Shown here piece after piece: positions 16,377 through 24,097 of a stretch of 64,000 nt of DNA (position 1 is the first letter of the stretch; every line of letters begins with the position of its first letter). The position numbers and the translations under genes were made by a program. The DNA is from Cryobacterium sp. GrIS_2_6 (GTDB taxonomy: Bacteria > Actinomycetota > Actinomycetes > Actinomycetales > Microbacteriaceae): the NCBI RefSeq assembly GCF_035984545.1, contig NZ_JAXCHP010000001.1, positions 620,001 through 684,000 on the forward strand. The letters are read 5' to 3'. The notes beneath the pieces were generated by a model, which saw only the letters and a program-made list of their open reading frames with translations, made no database searches and was not told the origin of the DNA.

Positions 16377-17665
16377 GGGGCCACCGCCGCTCGGGTGAGG
16401 GTGCGCGCGTCCTGGCCGTCACCGCCGATGGTGTCGTTGTGGCGGGTGAGCCAGCCCTGCTTGTTCATAGTGACGAGGGCATACGTCTTGATCGGGAGGG
16501 CGACGAGGATGACGGCGAGGGCGAGCAGCGGCAGGAGCAGCAGGTCCTTCGGGTGTCGGCGCAGGTGTGAGATCCCACGGATGCCGCGGCCGAGAAGCAG
16601 CCAGCCGATGGCTGCGGCGAACCCGGCGACGCTCAACTCGAGGCGACTGAAGACCAGGTAGAACAGGGTGATGCCCATCGTGAGCGGGGTCAGGAGGATC
16701 TGCAGGACGGTCACTTTGGTGATGAACGGTACCCGCCAGAGCCAGCCCCTGGCCATGGCGGTGAGATAGCACCGGTAGGAGTTGCGACTCCAGCGCACGC
16801 GTTGCTTCACGAAGGCACTGAAGCCGGTCGGGAACATCGAGAGAGCGCGCGCGGATGCCTGGTGCACCGTCTTGTAACCCGAGGCAAGCACGAGCCACGT
16901 CAGCCGGCCATCATCGCCGGAGATGCAGCGTCGGCCCAGGAAGAATTCGTTCTCGAGATGGTCGAGCACGGGCAGGACCGCGGCACGCCGGTACACCGCG
17001 GTCCGCCCGGACACGCAGGGCACAGCCCCTGCCCGTCCCATGGCGGGGACGTAGTCGAGGTAGCGCAGGTCAACCAGCCAGTCTGCGATCCGTCGCCAGA
17101 CGCTCGTACCGCTCTGGTAGACGTTCTGCCGGGTGCCGACCGCCCCGACCAAGGGGTCTTCGAAGGGCATTTGCGCGTTCCGGAGCAGGTCAGGTTCCCA
17201 CCAGGTGTCCGAGTCGGTGAGGACGAGGAGGGTGTGCCTCGCCTCCCGGATTCCGGCCCCGAGTGCGGACCTCTTACCGACATGGTGAAAGAGGATCGGC
17301 CGGACGCGTGGATCGCCGATCCGGACGATGCGTTCGTAGGTGTCGACGTCGGCAACGTCGAGCACGATCAGGATCTCGTCGGGATTCTGGGCCCGCCACG
17401 TATCGAGACAGCTCAACAGGATGTCCGGATCCTCGTGGAATGAGGGCACGATCACGGACGTCGACGTCCGGAAGCCGGTGACGATCGGCCGGGCCCGATG
17501 GGACAGAATGAACCGGTAGAGCCAGAGTCCCCAGACGATGGTTCCCGCAATCGCCAGGGGAAAATAGGAAACCACGACTGCCGCGTCGTGCACAACCGCA
17601 TTCCCGAAGGCGCCCCAGTCGAACGCGTAGCCGGGGTCGGCGGACACTGTCGTTTCTGGGGGCAT
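16373..17665 (-). CDS. Processive family 2 glycosyltransferase (hyaluronan/alginate-synthase-like)
   Basis: A 430-residue inner-membrane polysaccharide synthase. An N-terminal membrane segment (VVVSYFPLAIAGTIVWGLWL) is followed by the GT-A domain: TSVIVPSFHED near residue 70, the metal-binding D151-S-D153 in VLTDSDTWWEP, the acceptor-site GDD at 250-252, and the Q288-RV-RW292 motif that marks processive enzymes such as HAS, NodC, cellulose synthase and Alg8. Four or so C-terminal membrane helices could form the export channel. Its stop overlaps the GTG of the large beta-helix gene by 4 bases. A synthase plus beta-helix proteins resembles the Alg8/AlgG pairing, so an extracellular polysaccharide is the likely product. 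The sugar is unknown. Confidence 0.9.
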   Translation of the reverse strand: MPPETTVSADPGYAFDWGAFGNAVVHDAAVVVSYFPLAIAGTIVWGLWLYRFILSHRARPIVTGFRTSTSVIVPSFHEDPDILLSCLDTWRAQNPDEILIVLDVADVDTYERIVRIGDPRVRPILFHHVGKRSALGAGIREARHTLLVLTDSDTWWEPDLLRNAQMPFEDPLVGAVGTRQNVYQSGTSVWRRIADWLVDLRYLDYVPAMGRAGAVPCVSGRTAVYRRAAVLPVLDHLENEFFLGRRCISGDDGRLTWLVLASGYKTVHQASARALSMFPTGFSAFVKQRVRWSRNSYRCYLTAMARGWLWRVPFITKVTVLQILLTPLTMGITLFYLVFSRLELSVAGFAAAIGWLLLGRGIRGISHLRRHPKDLLLLPLLALAVILVALPIKTYALVTMNKQGWLTRHNDTIGGDGQDARTLTRAAVAP

Positions 17666-17862
17666 AGGGATCGGGTTCCTTGTGCTCGATTGTGCTGGTC
17701 AGCGTTACCATGGGCTGACTCGTCGAAGGTGTGCAGTGGTTCAGTTGCGAGATTCCGTTCGCACTCAGGAGCGCGACGTGAGGTCTCTACTGAACCAAAG
17801 TAGACAATTCCTCAGGTTTTGCAACCGAAGTGTGTGGATACACAGGGAGCTCTTACAGTGGG
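17666..17862. promoter_or_regulatory. Upstream region of the polysaccharide operon with two inverted repeats
   Basis: TGGTTCAGT at 17737-17745 and ACTGAACCA at 17789-17797 are perfectly complementary arms 43 bases apart. TGTGTGGATACACA at 17831-17844 is a 5-bp arm palindrome close to the 3' end of the TetR gene. They are candidate operators for the neighbouring TetR regulator or another factor; no regulator has been matched to either. Confidence 0.4.
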
Positions 17863-18561
17863 CTAGTCTCTCCGAGGTTCACGGGCATCCGTTGTGAACG
17901 GATTGACCCCGGTGATGCGCTCGACGAGCCCGATGGCATGGCGCAGAATGGCGCGGGGATCGGCGGAGTAGTCGGATTCCGATGCCTTGCGCATCGCGAA
18001 CCGGAGGATGCTGACCGCCAGTCCGACGACCATGTGCGCCTCGTCGAGAATGTCCGGCGTGGTCGCCTCTGTGCGTCCGCGGGCCTCGAAACGCTGGAGG
18101 ACGATGCCCGCGAGCCGGTCTTCGAGTTCGGCAAGACGGATGATCTCGCTCGTGAACAGTTCGGGGGTGTTCTCGATGAGCGAGCGCCTGGCCTGGAGAA
18201 TGTCGCGGTCCGGCTCGCTCGCGACAATCGCGGACTCGATCATCAGGACGAGTTCGGCGAGCACGGATCCACCGTTGCCCCTGATGAATGTCTTCACCGC
18301 GCCCTCGGACGGAATGGGAGGGGACGCTCCGAGAAAGGCGGCCTCCTTCGTCGCGAAGTAGTTGAAGAAGGTGCGTTGGGAGACCTGGGCTGCTGCGCAG
18401 ATCATATCGACGGTGACGTGGTGGTAACCGTGTTCACTGGCCTGGCTGATCGCGGCCGCTTCTAACGCGGCCTGGGTGGCGGCCCGCTTGCGAGCGCGCA
18501 GTCCCTCGTCAGACCCCGGGCCGGTGGGGGTGCTCTGCGTGGATGCCGCGTACCTACTCAT
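17863..18561 (-). CDS. TetR family regulator co-transcribed with an ABC exporter
   Basis: A 232-residue TetR protein. The DNA-binding domain is at residues 20-70 (AALEAAAISQASEHGYHHVT, then AAAQVSQRTFFNYFATKEAA), with the F-F-N-Y-F recognition helix of the AcrR type. Its ATG overlaps the permease stop by 8 bases (ATGAGTAG), so it is the last gene of an ATPase-permease-TetR operon. It probably reports on the compound handled by the exporter and represses the operon. It could also act on the polysaccharide operon just downstream on the same strand, given the dyads there. Confidence 0.9.
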   Translation of the reverse strand: MSRYAASTQSTPTGPGSDEGLRARKRAATQAALEAAAISQASEHGYHHVTVDMICAAAQVSQRTFFNYFATKEAAFLGASPPIPSEGAVKTFIRGNGGSVLAELVLMIESAIVASEPDRDILQARRSLIENTPELFTSEIIRLAELEDRLAGIVLQRFEARGRTEATTPDILDEAHMVVGLAVSILRFAMRKASESDYSADPRAILRHAIGLVERITGVNPFTTDAREPRRD

Positions 18562-19855
18562 ACCGCAGGGCGTCGATGGGGTTCTGACGTGCCGCGGCCC
18601 TGGCCGGCAGGGTACCGGCGAGGAACGCGATCAGCATCACCACCCCGACGATGATGGCGATCGAGGCCGGAGCGAACTGTACGACCTGGAGACCAGGCAG
18701 GGCCGAGAATATCCCGTTCGCGAGGAGGTTGCTGATGAGCGAACCCACCCCGATCGCGGCGACGACGCCGAGTGCGCTGCCGAGGAAGCCTATGAAGACC
18801 GCCTCCATGCTGAACAGGGCATAGACGCGGCCGCCGTTCATACCCATGGCCTTCATCAGCCCGATTTCGCGGGTGCGTTCCTGCACACTCATCAGGAGCG
18901 TGTTGACGATGCCGAATCCGGCGGCGATCAGGGCGATCACTGCGAAAGCGTTGAGCACGCCGATGATGACGTTGATCACGGTCTCGAAGGCGCCGATCGT
19001 GTCGGCGACCGTCTGCGAGGAGTAGCCCTGCGCGCTGAGGTCATCCTTGATCGCCGTGATCTCTGCTTTCGTCGCCGAGGCGTCGAAGTGCGCGACCGCG
19101 GTCGCGTAGCCGGCGGACACTCCGGCGGGCTCACCGGTGGTCGCGACGGTGTGCAGGTGGGCGACGAGGCTCCGGTTGAGGCCGGCTCCGCTGCCGAGGA
19201 GCGTCTCGTTCTGCACGCCGACGACGGTGGCCGTGACGGTCTGCTGGGTTCCGGTGTAGTCGGTGATGGCGATGCTGACTGTTGTGCCAACGGCCGCCTG
19301 GGCGTTCGCGTAACCGAGGTTGTCGAGGTAGGTCGTCGGCAATAGGAGCTGGTCGCTCGAACTGCTGTTGTCGAGCTGCGCCCCCGCGGCCAGGTCTGCC
19401 GTCGTGATGGTCCCGGTCTGGCTGACCGTGAGCTCGAACTTTCCGTTTCCGGCATATTCAACGTAGTCCGGCGAAACCCGCACGGCGGGGTCGACGCTCA
19501 GGATGCCTGCAGTCGCCTTGATCTTCGCGAGGTCTGCCGTGGTCAGGGCCTGGATGGTCGATCCGGGGCGGGACCCGTTGCCGAGGCTCACGGTCGTGGA
19601 CTTGCTCGGGTCGTAGGCGGCCGGTCCGTCGCTGGCCGTGGCCGTCGCATCCGCTGCCTTGGTAATGGTGAGCACGTCGGCGGCGCCGATCGCCGAAACC
19701 TGTCCGTTGATGTAGGCGGTCACGCCGGTGCCGATGCCGCTCGTGATCGTGAGCGTGAAGGCTCCGATGAAGATGGCGACGACGGTGAGACCGGTGCGGA
19801 GCTTGTTGCGGAAACTGTTCTGGATGGCGGAGCGGATGATGTCGAGGAACTTCAC
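18554..19855 (-). CDS. ABC transporter permease, MacB/FtsX type
   Basis: A 433-residue permease with four membrane helices. TM1 follows IRSAIQNSFRNKLRTGLTVVA, a large extracytoplasmic domain spans about residues 45-300, and TM2-4 form the C-terminal FtsX domain (IALIAAGFGIVNTLLMSVQE, with the coupling motif RTREIGLMKAMGM). This is the MacB fold, which does not form a classic channel but drives periplasmic or cell-surface processes such as lipid, peptide or drug extrusion. The ATG at 19855 overlaps the ATPase stop (ATGA). No membrane-fusion protein is encoded, as expected for a Gram-positive. Substrate unknown. Confidence 0.92.
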   Translation of the reverse strand: MKFLDIIRSAIQNSFRNKLRTGLTVVAIFIGAFTLTITSGIGTGVTAYINGQVSAIGAADVLTITKAADATATASDGPAAYDPSKSTTVSLGNGSRPGSTIQALTTADLAKIKATAGILSVDPAVRVSPDYVEYAGNGKFELTVSQTGTITTADLAAGAQLDNSSSSDQLLLPTTYLDNLGYANAQAAVGTTVSIAITDYTGTQQTVTATVVGVQNETLLGSGAGLNRSLVAHLHTVATTGEPAGVSAGYATAVAHFDASATKAEITAIKDDLSAQGYSSQTVADTIGAFETVINVIIGVLNAFAVIALIAAGFGIVNTLLMSVQERTREIGLMKAMGMNGGRVYALFSMEAVFIGFLGSALGVVAAIGVGSLISNLLANGIFSALPGLQVVQFAPASIAIIVGVVMLIAFLAGTLPARAAARQNPIDALRYE

Positions 19856-20574
19856 GAGTGGGCCCCGCCTCTCTTGTGAGTTCCCGTGGGGGAGCCGGCG
19901 GTCTCTTCGAGGCCGTCGCGGATGAAGATCTGGCGGTCGCAGCGGGCTGCGAGCTCTGTGTCGTGGGTCACGATGATGAGCGTGATGCCGTTCGCCTTGT
20001 TGAGCTTGAAGAGGATGTCTTCCACGACCGTTCCGGTGGCGGAGTCGAGGTTTCCGGTGGGCTCGTCGGCGAAGATGACCTTGGGGTTGTTCACGAGCGC
20101 GCGCGCGATGACCGCGCGCTGCTTCTGGCCGCCGGAGAGGTTCTTCGCCTTGTTCTTGGCCTTGTCGGCCAGTTCGAGCTGTTCCAGTGCGGCCATGCCG
20201 CGGGCCTTGCGTTCCTTGGCCCCGACGCCGGCGATCGTGAGGGGGAGGACGACGTTTTCCAGCACAGTCGCATTCGCGGTGAGGAAGAACTGCTGGAAAA
20301 CGAAACCGAAGTCCTGGTTGCGGAGCCGGTTGAGTTCCTTCGCCTTCAGTTTCTTTGCGTCTGTGCCTTCGACAAGGAGAACGCCGGAGTCTGGATCGTC
20401 GAGGAGCGCGAGAAGGTGCATGAGCGTCGACTTGCCCGAGCCGCTCTTCCCGACGATGGCAACGGACTCGCCGGCCTGGATGTCGAGGGAAACGCCCTTG
20501 AGCGCATCAAAGCGGTTGGCTCCACTCCCATAGGACTTGCCTATGACCTGCGCGGACAGGACGGGAACACTCAT
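19852..20574 (-). CDS. ABC transporter ATP-binding protein (LolD/MacB type)
   Basis: A 240-residue nucleotide-binding subunit. Walker A is GKSGSGKST near residue 43, the Q-loop is VFQQFF, the signature is LSGGQKQR, Walker B is VIFADEPTGNLDS, and the switch histidine is in IVTHD. The DEPTGNLDS sequence is characteristic of LolD/MacB/FtsE ATPases that pair with FtsX-like permeases. It is first in a three-gene operon with ATGA-type overlaps. The 228 bases upstream contain an AT-rich stretch near 20667-20690 that likely holds the promoter. Confidence 0.95.
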   Translation of the reverse strand: MSVPVLSAQVIGKSYGSGANRFDALKGVSLDIQAGESVAIVGKSGSGKSTLMHLLALLDDPDSGVLLVEGTDAKKLKAKELNRLRNQDFGFVFQQFFLTANATVLENVVLPLTIAGVGAKERKARGMAALEQLELADKAKNKAKNLSGGQKQRAVIARALVNNPKVIFADEPTGNLDSATGTVVEDILFKLNKANGITLIIVTHDTELAARCDRQIFIRDGLEETAGSPTGTHKRGGAHS

Positions 20575-20802
20575 GCGGGCTTTCCTTCGTTGGGTGACTG
20601 GAGCGCTTCACTCGACCCGCGGAAGCCGTCATGGCCGGCGGATGCTGGCGATAGCAGTGCGCAGACAATAAATTTACAGTAGCTGCATATTCACGGCACT
20701 CGCTGGGAGACGACTGGGAACCAGCCGACATTGATATCCCAGTCATCCCAGCGTACGACGTGCATTCCGGGTGTCACGCCAGCGGATGTCGGCCGACCCG
20801 GT

Positions 20803-21441
20803 TCAGAGGTCGAGGGACTCGTTCGGTTCGAGGGCGAAGAACTCGCCGTCGACCCGTTCGGTCGCCGCGGTGATGCGCAGATTGGAGAGGTCCTTGCCTG
20901 CGCGCGACAGCAGCATTTCGTGGGTCGGGAAGGTGCGGCGCGGCTTCACGGCGAGCACGTAGTCGATCACTTCACTGATCTTCAACCAGGGCGCGCCGGC
21001 CGGAACGGCGAGCGTGTCGACATCCACCCCTGCCGGGACCGTGAAGGAATCGCCGGCGTAGTACAACCTGTCGTTGACGAGCACGCCGACGTTGTCGATC
21101 ACGGGGATCGAGGAGTGGATGACGGCGTGGGTGCGCCCGAAGAAGCGCAGGGCGAACTCGCCGACCGTCACGGTGTCGCCGTCGTGGACGACTTCGACGG
21201 GGTATCCCGATGCCGCTGCTACGACCCCCGCCGGTCCGAAGATCCGCACGTCGGGGCTGAACGCGATGATGCGTTCGAGCTGTTCGGGGGTCCAGTGGTC
21301 CGGGTGCTCGTGGGTGATGACGATGGCATCCGCCCGTGCCGTGTCGGTCAATGCCGTCGTGTAGGAACCAGGATCGATGTAGAGCTTGCGTCCCGCTACC
21401 TCGACGATCAGGGCCGCGTGCTCGAGCTTGGTCAGTTTCAT
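20803..21441 (-). CDS. Metallo-beta-lactamase fold hydrolase (UlaG-like)
   Basis: A 212-residue MBL-fold protein. The metal motif is ITHEHPDHW near residue 42, with later ligands in YYAGDSFT (Asp) and FPTHEML (His). The short form and the N-terminal LEHAALIVEVAGRKLYIDPG match UlaG/YcbL-like hydrolases. These may cleave lactones, thioesters or phosphodiesters; the true substrate is not predictable. It has its own promoter region and is convergent with nothing close. It lies between the ABC operon and tRNA-Glu and marks the edge of the core-like segment before the metal island. Confidence 0.85.
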   Translation of the reverse strand: MKLTKLEHAALIVEVAGRKLYIDPGSYTTALTDTARADAIVITHEHPDHWTPEQLERIIAFSPDVRIFGPAGVVAAASGYPVEVVHDGDTVTVGEFALRFFGRTHAVIHSSIPVIDNVGVLVNDRLYYAGDSFTVPAGVDVDTLAVPAGAPWLKISEVIDYVLAVKPRRTFPTHEMLLSRAGKDLSNLRITAATERVDGEFFALEPNESLDL

Positions 21442-21579
21442 TTCGGGTCCGTTCTGTCGGGTGTCTGGACCGAGCTAATACCCAGATGACCGGGTGATGC
21501 AAGCCGACGACGTGCCGTGTCGTCCGCTCGGTTTGGAGCGGACCCGATCCGTGTGGCATACTCGGTAAGTTGCAAAAAC

Positions 21580-21652
21580 GGCCCCATCGTTTAGCGGCCT
21601 AGGACATCGCCCTCTCACGGCGGTAACGCGGGTTCGAATCCCGCTGGGGTCA
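21580..21652 (+). tRNA. tRNA-Glu (anticodon CTC)
   Basis: GGCCCCA at 21580-21586 pairs with TGGGGTC at 21645-21651 (one G-T wobble), and A is the discriminator. The anticodon loop CTCTCAC gives CTC (Glu, GAG codons). The T-arm GCGGGTTCGAATCCCGC is canonical. CCA is not encoded. The accessory metal island begins immediately downstream. Confidence 0.95.
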
Positions 21653-21657
21653 CAATT

Positions 21658-21696
21658 GCCCGGTTCCCTTGAAGATCGAGGGAACCGGGCTTTCTA
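21658..21696 (+). terminator. Rho-independent terminator after tRNA-Glu
   Basis: GCCCGGTTCCCT (21658-21669) pairs perfectly with AGGGAACCGGGC (21679-21690), followed by TTTCT. Confidence 0.85.
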
Positions 21697-21876
21697 GTTT
21701 AAGAGTTTGGCGGCGCTGACGATATTCGTTTTCGTCGATTTCACCCTGCGCAGTGCGTTCGTGCGGAATCGTCTGGGCCGAGCTCGGTCCAGAGGCCTTG
21801 TCCCCGGGGCGACGGTCGCCGCGGAAAGGCCCTAGACGACGAACCCCAGGGCGACGATTCCTCCGACGGTGAACAT
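21695..21876 (-). pseudogene. Remnant of a small SHOCT-domain membrane protein
   Basis: From the ATG at 21876 the frame reads MFTVGGIVALGFVV then stops at TAG. In another frame nearby the C-terminal SHOCT helix survives as ERTAQGEIDENEYRQRRQ, close to the usual R-x-A-x-GEID-x-EY pattern. SHOCT proteins are common small partners in actinobacterial metal-resistance clusters. No intact frame joins the two parts, so it is a decayed gene at the edge of the island. The evidence is limited to these two short matches. Confidence 0.4.
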
Positions 21877-21991
21877 TCATGCAACGGTCATCCACCGTGC
21901 AGTGCAGCGCATTCCGACATAACCCCTCATGCGGTGCTGGCTTCCTTTTGACGGGCAATCGTGGGATCGGTGTGCTCCCGATCGCGTTGGG

Positions 21992-22696
21992 TCAGGACAT
22001 TTTGCCGGGACCGTCAAGACCTCCGGTGCAGGGCGAACCCGGTTCCGGAGCGGTTGTGGCCCCGCGGTACGTGGCAATGAATGCTGCGAGCCGGGGGTCG
22101 GACGGGTCGCTGATGTCGAGCCGCGCGCCCCAAGCCGATGCGACGATCGACGACGGGAGACCGGCGAACGGAGACAGGATCGCGTATGTGGAGGGGATCT
22201 CCTTGCGCAGAGCTGCGAGCTGATCGCCCGTCACTGTTGAAGCGTCGTAGGTGACCCACACGGCTCCGTGCTCGAGCGAGTGCACTGCATTTTCGTTGGG
22301 GACGTTCTCGGAATATACGCCACAGTTCAGGAGCGTGACGGAGTGGTCTCCGCCTACCGGTGGCAGCGGATTGTATTTCACCGTTCCGGTGACGTGCTGG
22401 GAGGTCTGGTTCGGGAAGGTTTGTACGCCGTCAACGGATGTCGGTGCTGCCGCGTTCTTGGGGGCGCCGCTGGTTGTGACGACGAGGACGATGACGAGCC
22501 CGACGATCCCGGCGGCGGACCAGGCTGCGGCGCTTCCGATCTTTCGGTTCCGTTTCGCTCTTGATTGTTCGCGCTTCAGGGTGGCGACCTTTTCTGCCCG
22601 ACGAACGGCTTGTTGCTGCTTGACTGTGGCCGGCGGGGCTTCGTGACCTCCGTCAGCTGAGTGGTCATCCGATTGTTGGGGAGTGTCTCGCGCCAT
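21992..22696 (-). CDS. DUF3105 membrane-anchored protein
   Basis: A 234-residue protein. A charged cytoplasmic N-terminus with a predicted coiled segment (about residues 24-55) leads to one membrane helix (SAAAWSAAGIVGLVIVLVV) and an extracytoplasmic DUF3105 domain. The domain carries the family core HSLEHGAVWVTYD and the HVTGTVKYNPLPPVGGDHS segment; conserved His, Glu and Cys (LLNCGVY) residues could bind metal. DUF3105 has no proven function but often travels with copper or thiol-redox genes. Its ATG at 22696 follows the previous stop by one base. It is the last gene of the six-gene BlaI-operator operon. Confidence 0.88.
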   Translation of the reverse strand: MARDTPQQSDDHSADGGHEAPPATVKQQQAVRRAEKVATLKREQSRAKRNRKIGSAAAWSAAGIVGLVIVLVVTTSGAPKNAAAPTSVDGVQTFPNQTSQHVTGTVKYNPLPPVGGDHSVTLLNCGVYSENVPNENAVHSLEHGAVWVTYDASTVTGDQLAALRKEIPSTYAILSPFAGLPSSIVASAWGARLDISDPSDPRLAAFIATYRGATTAPEPGSPCTGGLDGPGKMS

Positions 22697-22697
22697 G

Positions 22698-22922
22698 TCA
22701 GCCGTCCTTTGGGTCAACTGAAATATACCCGAGGGTGTCCTGTAGTGCTTTGAGTTCGGCTCGGGCGGCCAGAATCTCCCCCTGGATGTCCGTCGCCGGC
22801 TCAGCGCAGCATCCGGCATTACCTGGCGTGGTTCGGGTGCGCAACATGGGGCGCATGCAGAACCTCCACGTCAACGCCGCGGCCAGGACCGTCGCGGCGA
22901 GGGAGATCAGAATGGGGATCAC
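22698..22922 (-). CDS. Small membrane protein with CC motif
   Basis: A 74-residue protein: one membrane helix ([20 protein letters not shown]) then a short tail with NAGCCAEP and a helix ending [13 protein letters not shown]. The adjacent Cys pair and Met/Cys near the membrane edge (RFCMRPML) suggest metal or thiol chemistry. The GTG at 22922 overlaps the upstream stop as GTGA, and its own stop is one base from the DUF3105 ATG, which supports it as a real coupled gene despite its size. I do not recognise a named family. Confidence 0.7.
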   Translation of the reverse strand: MIPILISLAATVLAAALTWRFCMRPMLRTRTTPGNAGCCAEPATDIQGEILAARAELKALQDTLGYISVDPKDG

Positions 22923-23143
22923 GCGGTCGGTCCGGTGCCGGGGTGGCGTTCGTCGAATGCCGCGGCCTGTGGGCGGAGGGCGGCGACTTCGGCGCGGAGG
23001 CGGGCGAGTTCTTGCTCGGCGGGACCGTCGACGGTCTTGCCGTGGCCGTGGCCGTGGCCGCGTCCGCGCATCATGAACCACATCATCAGGCCCATGCCCA
23101 CGGGGCAGATCAGGGCGGGGAGGATATAGAGGAATTGCTGCAT
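22919..23143 (-). CDS. Small His-rich membrane protein
   Basis: A 74-residue protein with an N-terminal membrane helix ([22 protein letters not shown]) rich in Met, directly followed by [11 protein letters not shown] and a Glu/Ala/Arg amphipathic helix ([17 protein letters not shown]). The Met-rich helix, Cys-Pro pair and alternating His tract are plausible soft-metal ligands at the inner face. Similar small proteins accompany actinobacterial metal-efflux clusters, but I cannot give a firm family name. It overlaps the next gene by 4 bases and follows the thioredoxin-like gene by one base. Confidence 0.75.
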   Translation of the reverse strand: MQQFLYILPALICPVGMGLMMWFMMRGRGHGHGHGKTVDGPAEQELARLRAEVAALRPQAAAFDERHPGTGPTA

Positions 23144-23144
23144 G

Positions 23145-23429
23145 TCAGGATCCTTCTGGTTTGGTTGATTCGGCGGCTTTGATCATGGTGGTGAATTTCC
23201 GTCGGAGGGCGCGGGTGGACAGACGGCCGTGCGCGATCAGCCGGCCGTTGGCGACAAGCCCGGGGGTGAAGGCCAGGCGCTGCTCCCGGGCGATCGCACG
23301 GCCGGTGTCGCTGTTCACGTCGACCTCGTCGATCCGGAGGGGGAATTCGGCGGACAGTTCGGCAAGTGCTCGTTTTCCCGCGATACAGGACGGGCAGTCG
23401 CTTTGAGTGAGCAGGATCAGGGTGATCAT
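23145..23429 (-). CDS. Thioredoxin/glutaredoxin-like protein
   Basis: A 94-residue thioredoxin-fold protein with the active site [10 protein letters not shown] (CPSC) near residue 12, and the cis-Pro in [10 protein letters not shown]. It has no signal peptide or membrane helix, so it should act in the cytoplasm. The single-domain size and CPxC motif resemble glutaredoxin/NrdH or thioredoxin-like thiol carriers that feed electrons to CcdA-type membrane proteins. The ATG overlaps the stop of the redoxin gene (ATGA). In this operon it is the likely electron donor for the CcdA-like protein. Confidence 0.85.
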   Translation of the reverse strand: MITLILLTQSDCPSCIAGKRALAELSAEFPLRIDEVDVNSDTGRAIAREQRLAFTPGLVANGRLIAHGRLSTRALRRKFTTMIKAAESTKPEGS

Positions 23430-24097
23430 GACGTCGTATCGGTCTTCAGGTCGAGGAGAAGCTGGTCGACGGGCACGAACATGGTGTACTTCGGAGCCCC
23501 GCCGTAGTCGGCGCGCCATTTGATCGTGCCGTCGGTGCCGACGAGGATGAAGCTGTGGCCATCGGTGCTGGTGCCCATCATTCCGAATTCGTTGGCCTGG
23601 TACTTTTTCGATGTGACCAGGTCGGGGTCGGACAGGACCGGGGTTTTCAGGCCCATGTCTGTGGTTTTCCGGGCGATTTGCTGGGCCGGGTCGGTTGTGA
23701 TGGACACGACGGCGTCGATTCCCGCGGCCTGGAGCTTCGCGGCGTCCGTTTCCAGGCTGCTGATCTGCGTCCAGCATGGTTCGCAGGCCAGGCCCTCCTG
23801 GAAGAAGAGCAACACGTTCTTCCCGGAGTAGTCGGCCAGGGACACCTGTCCGCCGGAGTTGTCGGCGAGGGTGAAGCCTGGTGCGACCTGACCGATTCCG
23901 GGGGTTCCGACGTCGTACGTGGACTGCGTCGTCGTGCCGGCGGCTGCCGTCTTTGGGGTGTTGGCGCTGGCGAAGACGCTGTAGAGGCCGGCGAGGACGA
24001 TGCCGGCGATCAGGAGCCCGGTGATCCAGCCGAACCAGCCGGGGCGGCGTGATCGGGTGGCCGGTGACTCTTGGGTGCTCTTGGGAGCGGAACTCAT
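23426..24097 (-). CDS. Membrane-anchored redoxin (AhpC/TSA/TlpA-like)
   Basis: A 223-residue protein with a cytoplasmic N-terminus, one membrane helix (WFGWITGLLIAGIVLAGLYS) and an extracytoplasmic thioredoxin-fold redoxin domain. The active-site region LLFFQEGLACEPCWTQ has C-E-P-C, so it is a two-cysteine enzyme, and VAPGFTLADNSGGQVSLADY is the family's N-terminal strand. It should exchange disulfides outside the membrane, receiving electrons from the adjacent CcdA-like protein. Peroxidase or reductase activity on metal-oxidised thiols would suit the copper context; this is inference. Its ATG overlaps the CcdA stop by 4 bases. Confidence 0.88.
   Translation of the reverse strand: MSSAPKSTQESPATRSRRPGWFGWITGLLIAGIVLAGLYSVFASANTPKTAAAGTTTQSTYDVGTPGIGQVAPGFTLADNSGGQVSLADYSGKNVLLFFQEGLACEPCWTQISSLETDAAKLQAAGIDAVVSITTDPAQQIARKTTDMGLKTPVLSDPDLVTSKKYQANEFGMMGTSTDGHSFILVGTDGTIKWRADYGGAPKYTMFVPVDQLLLDLKTDTTS

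Noticed and set aside
21580..21652. Direct repeat of the tRNA-Glu 3' end as an attachment site
   Set aside because: No second copy was found by eye in the window; a computed repeat search would be needed to be sure.
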